Shown here: positions 1 through 9,349 of the stretch, in pieces | Numbering within the stretch: the stretch's first letter is position 1 | How the letters are laid out: every line of letters begins with the position of its first letter | NCBI RefSeq assembly: GCF_900111885.1 | Contig: NZ_FOKG01000027.1 | Span: 1-64,000 of the forward strand | Source of the DNA: Amycolatopsis marina | GTDB lineage: Bacteria; Actinomycetota; Actinomycetes; Mycobacteriales; Pseudonocardiaceae | Direction of reading: 5' to 3' | DNA: 64,000 nt | The notes under the pieces: generated by a model | The model's database searches: none | What the model saw: only the letters and a program-made list of their open reading frames with translations | Told to the model about the DNA's origin: nothing | Position numbers and translations under genes: made by a program

Positions 1-15
1 GAAACCCGTTCTTTT

Positions 16-1932
16 GTGCCGTCTGCTGAGTTTGTGGCGGGGGCGAATGTGTCTGGGGAGTGGTATGAGCGGGCTGGGGTTGATCGTGAGGGGTTTTGGG
101 CGGAGCAGGCGGGGCGGTTGTCGTGGGAGCGGGGGTGGGATCGGGTGTTGGACTGGTCCGGGGCTCCGGTGGCGCGGTGGTTTGTGGGTGGGTCGTTGAA
201 TGTGGCTTATAACTGTGTGGATCGGCATGTGGAGGCGGGGTTTGCCGATCAGGTCGCGATTCATTGGGTGGGGGAGCCGGGTGATCGGCGGGATCTGACG
301 TATGGGCAGTTGCGGGTTGAGGTGTGCCGGGCGGCGAATGCGTTGGTGTCGTTGGGGGTGGGGTCGGGGGATCGGGTGGCGATTCAGTTGCCGATGATCC
401 CGGAGGCGATTGTGGCGATGCTGGCGTGTGCGCGGATCGGGGCGTTGCACAGTGTGGTGTTCGGGGGGTTTTCCCCGGCGGCGTTGCGGTCGCGGGTCGA
501 TGATGCGGCCGCGAAGGTGGTGATCACCTCCGATGGGCAGTATCGGCGGGGTAAGGCGGCGCCGATGAAGGCCAATGTGGATGAGGCGTTGGCGGGGGCG
601 GAGTCGGTGGAAACGGTGCTGGTGGTGCGCCGGACCGGGGATGAGGTGTCGTGGGTGCAGGGCCGGGATGTGTGGTGGCACGAGGTGGTCGAGGCCCAGT
701 CGGACAGTCATACCGCGGAGGCGTTCGACGCGGAGCATCCGTTGTTCATCCTCTACACCTCGGGCACGACGGGGAAGCCGAAGGGGATCCTGCACACCTC
801 GGGTGGGTATCTGACGCAGGCGGCCTACACCCATCATGCGGTGTTCGATCACCGGGCGGGCGAGGATGTGTACTGGTGCACCGCCGATATCGGGTGGGTG
901 ACCGGGCACACCTACATCGTGTACGGGCCGTTGGCGAACCGGGCCACGCAGGTGGTGTACGAGGGCACGCCGAACACCCCGCACGAGGGGCGGCACTGGG
1001 AGATCATCGCCGAGCACAAGGTGTCGATCTACTACACCGCGCCGACGCTGATCCGCACGTTCATGAAGTGGGGTGCCGACATCCCCGCCCGCTACGACCT
1101 GTCGTCGCTGCGGGTGCTGGGCAGTGTGGGTGAGCCGATCAACCCGGAGGCGTGGATGTGGTATCGCGAACACATCGGCGGTGAGCGGTGCCCGGTGGTG
1201 GACACCTGGTGGCAGACCGAGACCGGGGCGATCATGATCTCCCCGCTGCCCGGGGTCACCGCGGCCAAACCCGGTTCCGCGCAACGCGCCCTGCCCGGGA
1301 TCTCCGCGAAAGTGGTCGACGACCAAGGGGTCGAAGTCCCCCCGGGCGGCGGCGGATACCTGGTGCTCGACGAGCCGTGGCCGGCGATGCTGCGCGGGAT
1401 CTGGGGCGACGAGCAACGTTTCCGCGACACCTACTGGTCCCGCTTCGCCGAGCAGGGCTTCTACTTCGCCGGTGACGGCGCGAAATACGACGACGACGGC
1501 GACATCTGGCTGCTGGGCCGGGTCGATGACGTCATGAACATCTCCGGGCACCGCATCTCCACCACCGAGGTCGAATCCGCCCTCGTGTCCCACCCCGACG
1601 TCGCCGAAGCCGCCGTCGTCGGCGCCACCGACCCCACCACCGGACAAGGCATCGTCGCGTTCGTCATCCTCCGCGGCACCGCCACCGACCACGGCACCGA
1701 CACCGCCACCACCCTGCGCAACCACGTCGCCACCGAGATCGGGCCCATCGCCAAACCCCGCCAAATCCTCGTCGTGCCCGAACTCCCCAAAACCCGCTCC
1801 GGCAAAATCATGCGCCGACTCCTCCGCGACATCGCCGAAAACCGCGAACCCGGCGACGTCACCACCCTCGCCGACACCACCGTCATGGACCACATCACCA
1901 CCGGCCTCAACAAAAACACCACCGACGAATAA
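16..1932 (+). CDS. acs: Acetyl-CoA synthetase (acetate--CoA ligase)
   Basis: Adenylates acetate and transfers it to CoA in the cytoplasm, feeding central carbon metabolism. The protein (638 aa) is near the usual ~650 aa. It carries the AMP-binding P-loop YTSGTTGKPKG around residue 250, the acceptor motif DTWWQTETG, and the C-terminal PKTRSGKIMRR, whose lysine is the site normally controlled by acetylation. The GTG at 16 is the first possible start in the window; the gene could begin upstream of it. It is Rv3667-like in sequence and position. Codon choice is odd: the first half prefers G- and T-ending codons, the last third C- and A-ending ones, although the protein is conserved throughout. 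A strong hairpin follows the stop. Confidence 0.95.
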   Translation: MPSAEFVAGANVSGEWYERAGVDREGFWAEQAGRLSWERGWDRVLDWSGAPVARWFVGGSLNVAYNCVDRHVEAGFADQVAIHWVGEPGDRRDLTYGQLRVEVCRAANALVSLGVGSGDRVAIQLPMIPEAIVAMLACARIGALHSVVFGGFSPAALRSRVDDAAAKVVITSDGQYRRGKAAPMKANVDEALAGAESVETVLVVRRTGDEVSWVQGRDVWWHEVVEAQSDSHTAEAFDAEHPLFILYTSGTTGKPKGILHTSGGYLTQAAYTHHAVFDHRAGEDVYWCTADIGWVTGHTYIVYGPLANRATQVVYEGTPNTPHEGRHWEIIAEHKVSIYYTAPTLIRTFMKWGADIPARYDLSSLRVLGSVGEPINPEAWMWYREHIGGERCPVVDTWWQTETGAIMISPLPGVTAAKPGSAQRALPGISAKVVDDQGVEVPPGGGGYLVLDEPWPAMLRGIWGDEQRFRDTYWSRFAEQGFYFAGDGAKYDDDGDIWLLGRVDDVMNISGHRISTTEVESALVSHPDVAEAAVVGATDPTTGQGIVAFVILRGTATDHGTDTATTLRNHVATEIGPIAKPRQILVVPELPKTRSGKIMRRLLRDIAENREPGDVTTLADTTVMDHITTGLNKNTTDE

Positions 1933-1942
1933 CCCACCAAAC

Positions 1943-1985
1943 ACGACTGTGGCCTCCACCCTTCGCGGATGGAGGCCACAGTCGT
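1943..1985. terminator. Bidirectional hairpin terminator between acs and the anchor-P gene
   Basis: A perfect 16-bp stem (1943-1958 with 1970-1985) and an 11-nt loop lie between the stop codons of two convergent genes. There is no clear U tract on either side, as is common in high-GC actinobacteria. Confidence 0.8.
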
Positions 1986-2004
1986 CAGTGCGTGGCGAGA
2001 CCGA

Positions 2005-2823
2005 TCAGCCGGTCACGTCGAGGTGACCCGGCTGCGGGGTCGGAACCGGAGCCTTGCCGTTCTCGTCGGGACGGTCACCGGCACCGTTGTCGCCGCCACC
2101 GGGCTTGGTGGGCTCGGTCGGCTTCGTCGGCTCGGTCGGCTTTGTGGGCTCGGTCGGCTCGGTCGGCTCGGTCGGCTTCGTCGGCTCGGTCGGGCCACCG
2201 TTGCCGCCCTTGGCGCAGGTCGCGGACGCGATGTCCAGCGTCTGCTGTCCCTTGAGGACGTTCACCGAGATCGCGGTGACGGTGGTGGAACCGTCGTCGT
2301 TCTTGACCTGCTTGTTCAGCACGAGCTTCACCAGCGGGTCAAGGGGGATCGTGGTGTTCGGCGGAACCTGGTCGACCTTCAGTTCCTTCTTGCCGAACGA
2401 CACACCGGCCAGGGTGGTGGAGGCCTTGCCGTCCTCGCACTCGACCTTGATCAGTTCGACCTTCAGCTTCGGCGTGCCACCGGTCAGCTTCGTCGTGAGC
2501 TCGGGAGCGCGGACGAGGTCGAGAGTGAGGTCGGCGACGCTCGCCTCGGCGGTACCGTCACCGGCCTTCGCGTTCAGCACACCGGCGTTGAGGACCGGGG
2601 CGTCCTTCGGCAGGGAGACGTCCACAAGCGACTCGTCGCCGGAACCGACGACGTGCGGGGTCTTGGGGATCGAAACCAGGCCGGTGGCCTCGATCGCATA
2701 GGCCGAGCTCTCGGTCTCGGCCGCGAGGGCCGAGGGAGCGAAAGCAACGCCGCCCACGAGCAGGGCCGACAGCGCGCCGGCACCAAGAGCAGCGGCAGAT
2801 CTCTTTCTGGACAATGAACTCAC
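2005..2823 (-). CDS. Secreted choice-of-anchor P family protein with a Thr-Glu-Pro repeat tail
   Basis: A 272-aa exported protein of unknown biochemical role. It has a Sec signal peptide (RKR, a hydrophobic stretch, then ALAAE at about residues 33-36). The mature N-terminus, SAYAIEATGL followed by a TPHV motif, is typical of actinobacterial choice-of-anchor P proteins. About 120 residues of beta-rich domain with two widely spaced cysteines follow. From about residue 211 the chain becomes a low-complexity run of TEPT/KPTEP units, then a polar tail, suggesting a wall-spanning linker. It lies downstream of the L,D-transpeptidase on the same strand with a separate leader, so both may act in the envelope. 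Function not known. Confidence 0.75.
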   Translation of the reverse strand: MSSLSRKRSAAALGAGALSALLVGGVAFAPSALAAETESSAYAIEATGLVSIPKTPHVVGSGDESLVDVSLPKDAPVLNAGVLNAKAGDGTAEASVADLTLDLVRAPELTTKLTGGTPKLKVELIKVECEDGKASTTLAGVSFGKKELKVDQVPPNTTIPLDPLVKLVLNKQVKNDDGSTTVTAISVNVLKGQQTLDIASATCAKGGNGGPTEPTKPTEPTEPTEPTKPTEPTKPTEPTKPGGGDNGAGDRPDENGKAPVPTPQPGHLDVTG

Positions 2824-2931
2824 CTTTCGGGGTTACACACACTCCGTCGCGCGGACGCGGTGGGCCGCAAGGACTGCGGTCCCGGAGATTTCGGTAGTGC
2901 GTGGGTTATCGGGGTGAAAACCGCAGGCACG

Positions 2932-3738
2932 TCACGTGATGTTGACGATTGTGCCAAGCGGGAGGTTGACGAGCTTGTCCAGTGCCTCCTGCGGCACTCG
3001 GATACACCCGTCACTGTTGGCCTTGCCGACGAAGCTGTCGTCCGGCCAGGTATGGATGCCCACCGTGCCGGGGCCGCCACCGAACGTCTCGTGCGAGTTC
3101 GAGTGGCTGCTCAACGGAAGCACGATCGGACTGTAGTCGTTCACGATCTCCTCGATGGAGGCGATGATGAACGCACGCCCCGTCGGGGTGGGATGTTCCT
3201 CGCTGCCGATACCGACGGTCCACTCGCCGATCTGCGTACCGTTCTCCAGGATCTCCAGGCTGAAGTCCGCGAGGCTCACGTTGACCACGAAATCGTTCTC
3301 GGCGGACTCGACCACGTCACCCGCGGTGTTGATCCAGCCGGACGCTCCGTTGGGCCTGGTGGGCAGGAGAATCTGTGCCCAGTCACCTTCGCGGGCGATG
3401 ACCGGAACCCAGGTCGGCGACGCGATCTGCTTGACCGGCAGCATCGCGATGGGAGCACCGTCTACGGCATCGTGGACGGTGAGTTCCTTCTTGGGGTGGA
3501 GGACCTCACCGCCGGTTTCGCCCGCCGGCTGCGGATCGAGCGGAGCGTTCACCAACTTGCCCTCGGTGGTCGCCTGGGGCAGTGCCTCTTCCTGCGCGAT
3601 CCCGGCGGGGGCGTCCGTCGCGGCATCCTCGCCGCCACCACCACATCCGGCGAGCAACGCAAGCAGGGTGACACTGGCCGCAGCGAGCAATCTTCCAGAC
3701 CGGCGGCCGTGGCCCGGGGAAGTCGCACACCTCTTCAT
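2932..3738 (-). CDS. L,D-transpeptidase lipoprotein (YkuD domain)
   Basis: Probably makes 3-3 cross-links in peptidoglycan or anchors proteins to it, on the outer face of the membrane. The chosen ATG at 3738 gives a basic N-terminus, a hydrophobic segment and the lipobox LLAGC, so the protein is a lipoprotein. An SH3-like region (WVPVIAREGDWAQILLP) precedes the YkuD domain, where GIHTW and then SDGCIRVP supply the catalytic His and Cys. A longer reading from 3837 would bury the signal peptide and is rejected. It faces a long non-coding interval upstream and reads toward the anchor-P gene. Confidence 0.9.
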   Translation of the reverse strand: MKRCATSPGHGRRSGRLLAAASVTLLALLAGCGGGGEDAATDAPAGIAQEEALPQATTEGKLVNAPLDPQPAGETGGEVLHPKKELTVHDAVDGAPIAMLPVKQIASPTWVPVIAREGDWAQILLPTRPNGASGWINTAGDVVESAENDFVVNVSLADFSLEILENGTQIGEWTVGIGSEEHPTPTGRAFIIASIEEIVNDYSPIVLPLSSHSNSHETFGGGPGTVGIHTWPDDSFVGKANSDGCIRVPQEALDKLVNLPLGTIVNIT

Positions 3739-4326
3739 CAAATGACTGTCCTCGTGTCTGTATTCAGTGAACCTGAGCAAGAATGACGTAGAGTCACACC
3801 CTGTCGAACGCATGGTGACAGCCAAGGTGCATTTCAATTACCTGCGTTTCGGTATTGCGGTCGACAATAGTGCACACATAGTCACTCGCGTGACCTGCCA
3901 TCCCCGTGTGGCAAGAAAAAACCGGACTACCTCGATGGGTTGTGAAACAGCACCGAAGGTTGTATCCCCACGCGAGAGACTCGACATTGTTAGCAGTGCG
4001 TCAACCTGACGATCAACCGCGCCCACTGTGGAACTGGCCCGAACGCAGGTCCCTCAACAGTGAAAACGCAGCGTTTCCCCTGCTCGCGCACTTTTTCCCA
4101 GTTCACTCTTTTGGGTGTATTAATGTAACGCGGCTTCTGTCCGAAACGGACTCATCGCAGACGTTACGGGCTGGCGACAATAGTGTCACGAAACACAGGG
4201 TCACGCACCCCTGTCGCTCAGGACGCACGGTTCCGACAGTAACCCCCTCCGCCGCGTCGACCTCGAACGTCTGTTCTATGCTGTGTGCGCCGTAGCCGGA
4301 CCACACCACAGGGAGATCGTCTCCGC
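3739..4326. other. 588-bp intergenic region, AT-richer than its flanks
   Basis: This stretch separates the divergent L,D-transpeptidase and DUF6319-like genes. It is less GC-rich than its neighbours and contains no open frame with convincing codon bias. A short GTCCG-AAA-CGGAC hairpin sits at 4139-4151, between GTAACG and CGTTAC half-sites. I see no tRNA or recognisable riboswitch. It probably holds the divergent promoters. Confidence 0.5.
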
Positions 4327-4794
4327 ATGAGCCTGGACACCGCGATGACAGAGCACGACCAAGCCGCCCCGGACACGAAGGCGACGGATTCCACCACCGA
4401 GCAGACCGCAGCCGCCACAGGGGAAGACGCGGGTCAGGAGGGCACGCCGCACGGTGAGGAGCCGACCGCGGCCGAGCCGGCCAAGTCCAAGCGGGGTCGT
4501 CCGAAGGCCACCAGCGCCAAGAAGACCCGCACGGTCGAACTCACCCTCACCGTGACCGGCACCGCCGACGGCGAGTGGCAGGCAGAACTGAAGCACGGCA
4601 GCAAATGGGTCGCACGCGGCCTCGACATTCCCGCGGCCGCCGTGTCCCGGGCAGCGAAGGAACTCCACGTGGACCTGTCCGGACCGATCGACGACGTCAT
4701 CAATGCCGCCCGCGAGCAGCAACAGGCCAAGGTCGCACAGCTCGAAGCCGAACTCCAGCAGGCGAAGCAGGCCCTCGCCGAACTGGAAAGCTGA
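4327..4794 (+). CDS. DUF6319-like protein with AT-hook-like basic segment and C-terminal coiled coil
   Basis: About 155 aa, function unknown. An acidic, Ala/Glu/Thr-rich disordered N-terminus (to about residue 50) leads to KSKRGRPKATS, an AT-hook-like GRP core suggesting minor-groove DNA contact. A small conserved domain follows (VELTLTVTGTADGEWQ), then a Gln/Glu/Ala-rich helix likely to form a coiled coil (residues ~130-155). The arrangement resembles actinobacterial DUF6319 proteins. Starts at 4285, 4327 or 4345 are all possible; 4327 is chosen as a compromise. Chromatin binding is an inference from the GRP motif only. Confidence 0.7.
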   Translation: MSLDTAMTEHDQAAPDTKATDSTTEQTAAATGEDAGQEGTPHGEEPTAAEPAKSKRGRPKATSAKKTRTVELTLTVTGTADGEWQAELKHGSKWVARGLDIPAAAVSRAAKELHVDLSGPIDDVINAAREQQQAKVAQLEAELQQAKQALAELES

Positions 4795-4804
4795 CCACTC
4801 CCCC

Positions 4805-4843
4805 GCCGGGACGGGTACCGACGCGGTCGGCATCCGTCCCGGC
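4805..4843. terminator. Hairpin terminator between convergent genes
   Basis: A perfect 10-bp GC-rich stem (4805-4814 with 4834-4843) and a 19-nt loop fill the gap between the stops at 4794 and 4852. Confidence 0.7.
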
Positions 4844-4851
4844 AGTTTCAG

Positions 4852-6567
4852 CTACCTGGCGGGAACCGTCGGCAGCTCTCCCGGCCTGAGTCTGGCCCCG
4901 CAATGTCCCAATGGAGCGGACGCCGCTGCTGCCTCGATCGCGGGCACCTGATTTTTCGCGTAGGCAAGTAGTTCCTCGAGTACCAACGGATTGGGCACGG
5001 CGTCCCTGCGCACGCGGTCGACCCCCTTCTTGTCCAGAGACCGAATTTCCACGTAGTCCCGGTCGAACCGGGGGTCCGCCACGATGCTGCCGCCCCAGGC
5101 ACCGTGAGCGTGAACGAACGTCGGCCGTACCTCCTCGAAGACGTAGTCGTTGAGTTCCGCCCACTGCTGGTCCGCCCAGAACTCCGCCATACGCGGTTCG
5201 GTGAGGCCGGCCATGTCCACGACGCGCAACCGGCTCGTCAGGGCGGCTCCGCCGACGTCGGGCAGCAGCAACGATCCCTGATCAACCCCCGCGATGTCCG
5301 CGTAGGCGTTGAAGATGCGCCCCCACCGCTCGGCGACGACACACGTGGGCACCGTCGGCGCCTCCCGGAACTTCTCCGAAGCAGCGGCGAACAGGTTGCC
5401 GGACAGGATGAAGACAACGACCAGACCCGCACTGAGCACCACCCTCCCGCGCACGCCGCTGTGCCGCAGCACGGCACCGGCCGCCAACGTTCCGGCCAGT
5501 GCGCCGAGCGCCCACACCGGTGTCGCGAACCGTTGCTGTCCCATCCAGTCGGGCTTGAGCACGGCGAACGCGACCACGGCCAGCGTCAGGGTCACCAGTA
5601 GCGGAATCATGCCCGCACGGAGTCGAGATGGCCGCAGCAGCACCATGCCCACCAGCACGGCGAACGCGATCCCCGCGGGCGCCCCCACATACTGGAGCAG
5701 CTCGTCGCTCCTGCTGAGGTCGGTGAACTCGGGCAGCTCCTGGTTCTTGGCGAGCGCGGGCAGCGACAGCAGCTTGCCGAATTCCAGGTACCGCCAGGTG
5801 AAGTAGGCCCCGACCGGAGCCGCGAAGGCAGCTGCGGACAGCAACGTCGACCGGATGCTCGTGCCGAGGTTCGCCCTGTCCACGAACAGCAGCACGACGA
5901 GTGGATACGCCGCGACATAGATGAGACCGTCCGGCCTGGTCAACGCGGCAAGCGCGGCAAGCGCACCCGCGATGAGCGCTGTCCGGCCGTCGAGGAATCG
6001 TTCGTCAACGGCGGCCCGGAACATCACGACGGCCAGCCAGGTCACGGCCAGCGCGAAAAGAGAGTTCTCCAGGCCGGAGAAACACCAGATGACAAAGGAG
6101 GGATTGGCCGCCATGAGCGCACCTGACACCAACGCCGTGAGCCCTGCCCAGCGCGTGACCTTCCTGGCGGCGTAGTAGCAGGCAAGGACGATTCCGGCAC
6201 AACAGATCAGGGCAAGTGCCTTCGGGAAGAGCACATAGTCGGGGACCCCCAGGATCGTCCCGTGATCGAACAGCCCGATGAGCCGCCCCAGGACGAGCAA
6301 CAGAAACCAGGAAGGGTTGGAGAATCCCTCGCTCGGATCAGCTCCCGGTTGCAGGGCAACACCGTGCCCTTCGGCGACGGTTCGGGCATAGGCGAAGGTG
6401 ATCGCGGCGTCGTCGATGATCCAGTTGCCGAACCTGCTGCCGTGCCAACCGATCAACGCCGTGCCCCCGAGGACTCCGACCAGTGCGTACCCCCAACTCG
6501 GCCAGTGCCGAGCAGGAGCGGCGGATTTGGTTGCCGGTTGCTGCGCGGAAGGCTTTGTCGACAACAT
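4852..6567 (-). CDS. GT-C superfamily polytopic membrane glycosyltransferase
   Basis: A 571-aa integral membrane protein with about 11 hydrophobic segments and a soluble C-terminal domain of about 130 residues. After the first transmembrane helix comes a loop containing WIIDDAAITFAYARTV; paired acidic residues in this first extracytoplasmic loop are the catalytic signature of GT-C enzymes using polyprenyl-phosphate sugars (the AftB-like arabinofuranosyltransferases look similar here). It likely decorates a wall polysaccharide or glycolipid. Sugar and acceptor cannot be read from sequence. The ATG at 6567 is preferred over longer readings because it sits just before the first basic/hydrophobic stretch. 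Confidence 0.75.
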   Translation of the reverse strand: MLSTKPSAQQPATKSAAPARHWPSWGYALVGVLGGTALIGWHGSRFGNWIIDDAAITFAYARTVAEGHGVALQPGADPSEGFSNPSWFLLLVLGRLIGLFDHGTILGVPDYVLFPKALALICCAGIVLACYYAARKVTRWAGLTALVSGALMAANPSFVIWCFSGLENSLFALAVTWLAVVMFRAAVDERFLDGRTALIAGALAALAALTRPDGLIYVAAYPLVVLLFVDRANLGTSIRSTLLSAAAFAAPVGAYFTWRYLEFGKLLSLPALAKNQELPEFTDLSRSDELLQYVGAPAGIAFAVLVGMVLLRPSRLRAGMIPLLVTLTLAVVAFAVLKPDWMGQQRFATPVWALGALAGTLAAGAVLRHSGVRGRVVLSAGLVVVFILSGNLFAAASEKFREAPTVPTCVVAERWGRIFNAYADIAGVDQGSLLLPDVGGAALTSRLRVVDMAGLTEPRMAEFWADQQWAELNDYVFEEVRPTFVHAHGAWGGSIVADPRFDRDYVEIRSLDKKGVDRVRRDAVPNPLVLEELLAYAKNQVPAIEAAAASAPLGHCGARLRPGELPTVPAR

Positions 6568-6762
6568 GGGCGAAACGGTACACAGATGTGATGCGCTGGG
6601 GCGGTCAGGACACGTCGGAAATCCCACGATCGGCGGACGTGACCTCTGCCGAATTCGGGAAAGCATTTCAGGGAAGGCTTCGCTAATTGAGGTTCGCCTT
6701 TCCTTCAATTTCTTATTCGTTTCTGCCGCGACATCCCACGCGATTCGTGTTTCACTGTTCTC

Positions 6763-7506
6763 GTGGGAGAAATGGGCAAGCTGGAACAGGAAGCGGCTGC
6801 ACACCGCGGCGAGGAACACGATCCCCACAGCGGACTCGGCACTCGGCTGAACTGGTTACGTGCGGGCGTACTCGGCGCGAACGACGGCATTGTGTCGGTT
6901 GCGGGGCTGGTTGTAGGGGTCGCGGGAGCGACCACCGACAGCTTCGTGATTCTCACCGCGGGAGTGGCGGGACTGGTCGCGGGCGCATTGTCGATGGCAG
7001 GCGGCGAGTACGTATCGGTGAGCACGCAACGGGACACCGAACGGGCAATGCTGCGACTGGAAAAGCAAGAGCTGACCACGATGCCCGAGGCCGAGGAACG
7101 CGAACTGGCCGAAATCTACGAGAAAAAGGGCCTCTCACGCGAACTGGCCATGCAGGTGGCGCGGGAGTTCTCGGAGAAGGACGCGCTGCGGGCACACGCC
7201 GAGGCCGAGTTGCGGATCGATCCGGACGAGTTGACGAGCCCGTGGCAGGCGGCCTGGGCCTCACTGGTGGCCTTCTCCGTCGGAGCCCTGCTCCCTTTGC
7301 TGGCGATCGCCCTGCCGCCCGTTTCCGTCCGAGTCTGGGCCTGCGCGCTCGCCGTCGTGCTGGGACTGGCACTGACCGGACTGATCAGCGCGAAACTCGG
7401 CAGTGCCGGACCGGTTCGGGCGATCGCGCGCAACGTCGGTGTCGGCAGCTTGACGATGCTGGTCACGTACTACGTGGGCCTGCTGTTCGGGGTCACGCTG
7501 GGGTGA
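6763..7506 (+). CDS. VIT1/CCC1 family Fe2+/Mn2+ transporter
   Basis: A 247-aa membrane protein that probably exports or sequesters ferrous iron or manganese. The opening GVLGANDGIVSVAGL is the family signature of TM1, and GALSMAGGEYVSVSTQ marks the end of TM2. A Glu-rich cytosolic helical insert (about residues 85-150, many acidic residues), the metal-binding domain of this family, separates TM2 from the last three helices. Either the GTG at 6763 or the ATG at 6772 could be the start; GGAGAA lies immediately before the latter. Confidence 0.9.
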   Translation: MGEMGKLEQEAAAHRGEEHDPHSGLGTRLNWLRAGVLGANDGIVSVAGLVVGVAGATTDSFVILTAGVAGLVAGALSMAGGEYVSVSTQRDTERAMLRLEKQELTTMPEAEERELAEIYEKKGLSRELAMQVAREFSEKDALRAHAEAELRIDPDELTSPWQAAWASLVAFSVGALLPLLAIALPPVSVRVWACALAVVLGLALTGLISAKLGSAGPVRAIARNVGVGSLTMLVTYYVGLLFGVTLG

Positions 7507-7509
7507 GTG

Positions 7510-7797
7510 TCACTGCGGTTCGGACCATCCCGTCGGCTCCTGTCCTCTCTGCTCGGCCCTTCGCCGGGCGAACTGCGTGTACGCCCAGGCGGCACCGCCG
7601 ACGACGGCCAGCGCCCCGCCTTCGATCAGCAACCATCCGGTGTTCGCCGGATCGCTCTCCTGACCGTCCGGGGCCAGTCCCGTCGCCGGTTCGACAACAG
7701 TGTCCACCGGACTGTCGTCCATCAGCGTGATGAGCCCGCCGACCAGCAGTGCGACGCCGACGATCACGGTCAGCACGGCATAGAACCGATTCCTCAT
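7510..7797 (-). CDS. Small two-helix membrane protein
   Basis: A 95-aa protein of unknown function. It has two hydrophobic segments (about residues 6-27 and 57-75) joined by an acidic, Pro/Asp-rich loop that would face outward, and a basic Arg/Gln-rich tail. The ATG at 7797 is preceded by a strong GGGGAGGG ribosome site. It is convergent with the VIT transporter, only 3 bp from its stop. Confidence 0.65.
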   Translation of the reverse strand: MRNRFYAVLTVIVGVALLVGGLITLMDDSPVDTVVEPATGLAPDGQESDPANTGWLLIEGGALAVVGGAAWAYTQFARRRAEQRGQEPTGWSEPQ

Positions 7798-7891
7798 CGT
7801 CCCTCCCCACCGGGTGCCACCGGAACGATGATGACATTTCCGTGCGCGCACGGCATCCGTTCGCACACTCTGCGTTGCACCCGGGGGGGTG

Positions 7892-9349
7892 TCAGCGCAC
7901 GCCCTCCATGAGCTTGCGGATGAACGGACTTGCTATCGCGAGCAGGACGCCGATCCCGATCGCCACCGAGCCGACGATGGCGAAGTAGGGCACCTCGTTG
8001 GCCGGGTCGTAGTACTTCGCGAGCGCGCCCGCGGTGGAGGTGCCGAGCGCGATCGAGAGGAAGTTCAGCGCGACCATCTGTGTGCGGAATGCCTCGGGAG
8101 CGAGTTTCGTCGACAGCGAGAGACCGACCGGGGACAGGAGCAGCTCGGCGATGGTGAACACGAGCAGGATCCCGACCAGCGCCAGCAGCGGAACCGAGTT
8201 CGGGCCACTGCCGGTCAACGGCAGGAACAGCAGAAACGCGATCCCCATGACGCCGGTGCCGAGAGCGAACTTGATGGGCGTCGAAGGCTGTCTAGAGCCG
8301 AGCTTCGTCCAGATGGTGGCGAAGACACCGGCCAGCAGGATGATGAAGACCGGGTTCACCGAGTTCGCCCACGGGATCGGCATCTGCCAGCCGAACAGGT
8401 CACGGTTCAGCCGTTCGTCGATGTAGATCACCACGACGGTGAACTGCTGCTGGAAGAGCGAGAAGAAGGCGAAGCTGGCAATGAACATCGGGATGAAGGC
8501 GACGACCCGCCGCCGCTCGACCCTGGTGACCTTCTTGCTGGTCAGGATGACCGTGAAGTACGCGATCGCCGCCAGTGCGACGATCACCACCGTGACATTG
8601 GCCAGGTTGGCCGCGGTCACGAGCCCGGAGATCACGACCACGGCGATCAGCACCAGCACGACCGCGCCGATCAGCGCGGCCTTGACCCGTTTGTCGGGTG
8701 GGAGCGGGTTGGCCACCACGCCGGTCACTGGCGGGAGGTTCTTACGACCGATCGTGTACTGGATGAGCCCGGCGGCCATCCCGATCGCGGCGAGCCCGAA
8801 ACCGTAGTGGAAGCCCATCTCCTGCTGCACGAGACCGGTCAGGATCTGACCGATGAAGGCGCCGAGGTTGATGCCGAGGTAGAAGATGGTGAAACCGGCG
8901 TCCCGGCGCTGGTCCTTCTCCTCGTAGAGGGCCCCGACCATGGAGGTCGCGTTCGCCTTGAGGCCACCGCTACCGAGACCGACAGCGGTGAGACCGATCG
9001 CGACACCGGCGAGACCGGGCACCAGCGCGAGGCTGATGTGTCCGAGCATGATGAGCACGGCGCTGTAGAACAGCGTTCGCTCGGAGCCCAGCAATCGGTC
9101 GGCGATCCACGAGCCCGCGATCGTCGACAGGTAGACCAGGCCCCCGTAGGCGCCGACGACACTGGTGGCACTTGCTTCCGGCAGACCCAGCCCGCCGTCG
9201 GCGATCTCGAAGTAGAGGTAGATCGCCAGGATGCCCTGCATCCCGTAGAAGGAGAAGCGCTCCCACATCTCGACGCCGAAGAGATTCGCGAGCCCTCGTG
9301 GGTGCCCGAAAAATCCCTTGTCGCGTGTGACCTCTTTTGAGGTACTCAA
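7892..9349 (-). CDS. Proton-dependent oligopeptide transporter (POT/PTR2 family)
   Basis: Imports di- and tripeptides with protons across the cell membrane. It is 485 aa with 14 likely helices. The proton-coupling motif appears as E27-x2-E30-R31 ... Y35-G36. The PTR signatures GSWIADRLLG (loop 2-3) and GGLKANATSMVG with RRDAGFTIFYLGINLGA (TM4-5) are clear. No peptidase or substrate-binding gene is adjacent, so it looks monocistronic. Confidence 0.93.
   Translation of the reverse strand: MSTSKEVTRDKGFFGHPRGLANLFGVEMWERFSFYGMQGILAIYLYFEIADGGLGLPEASATSVVGAYGGLVYLSTIAGSWIADRLLGSERTLFYSAVLIMLGHISLALVPGLAGVAIGLTAVGLGSGGLKANATSMVGALYEEKDQRRDAGFTIFYLGINLGAFIGQILTGLVQQEMGFHYGFGLAAIGMAAGLIQYTIGRKNLPPVTGVVANPLPPDKRVKAALIGAVVLVLIAVVVISGLVTAANLANVTVVIVALAAIAYFTVILTSKKVTRVERRRVVAFIPMFIASFAFFSLFQQQFTVVVIYIDERLNRDLFGWQMPIPWANSVNPVFIILLAGVFATIWTKLGSRQPSTPIKFALGTGVMGIAFLLFLPLTGSGPNSVPLLALVGILLVFTIAELLLSPVGLSLSTKLAPEAFRTQMVALNFLSIALGTSTAGALAKYYDPANEVPYFAIVGSVAIGIGVLLAIASPFIRKLMEGVR

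Noticed and set aside
7889..9340. Plus-strand frame of 483 codons opposite the POT transporter
   Set aside because: Very rich in Asp, Arg, Gly and His, the usual shadow of a membrane-protein gene; the minus-strand frame has all POT motifs.
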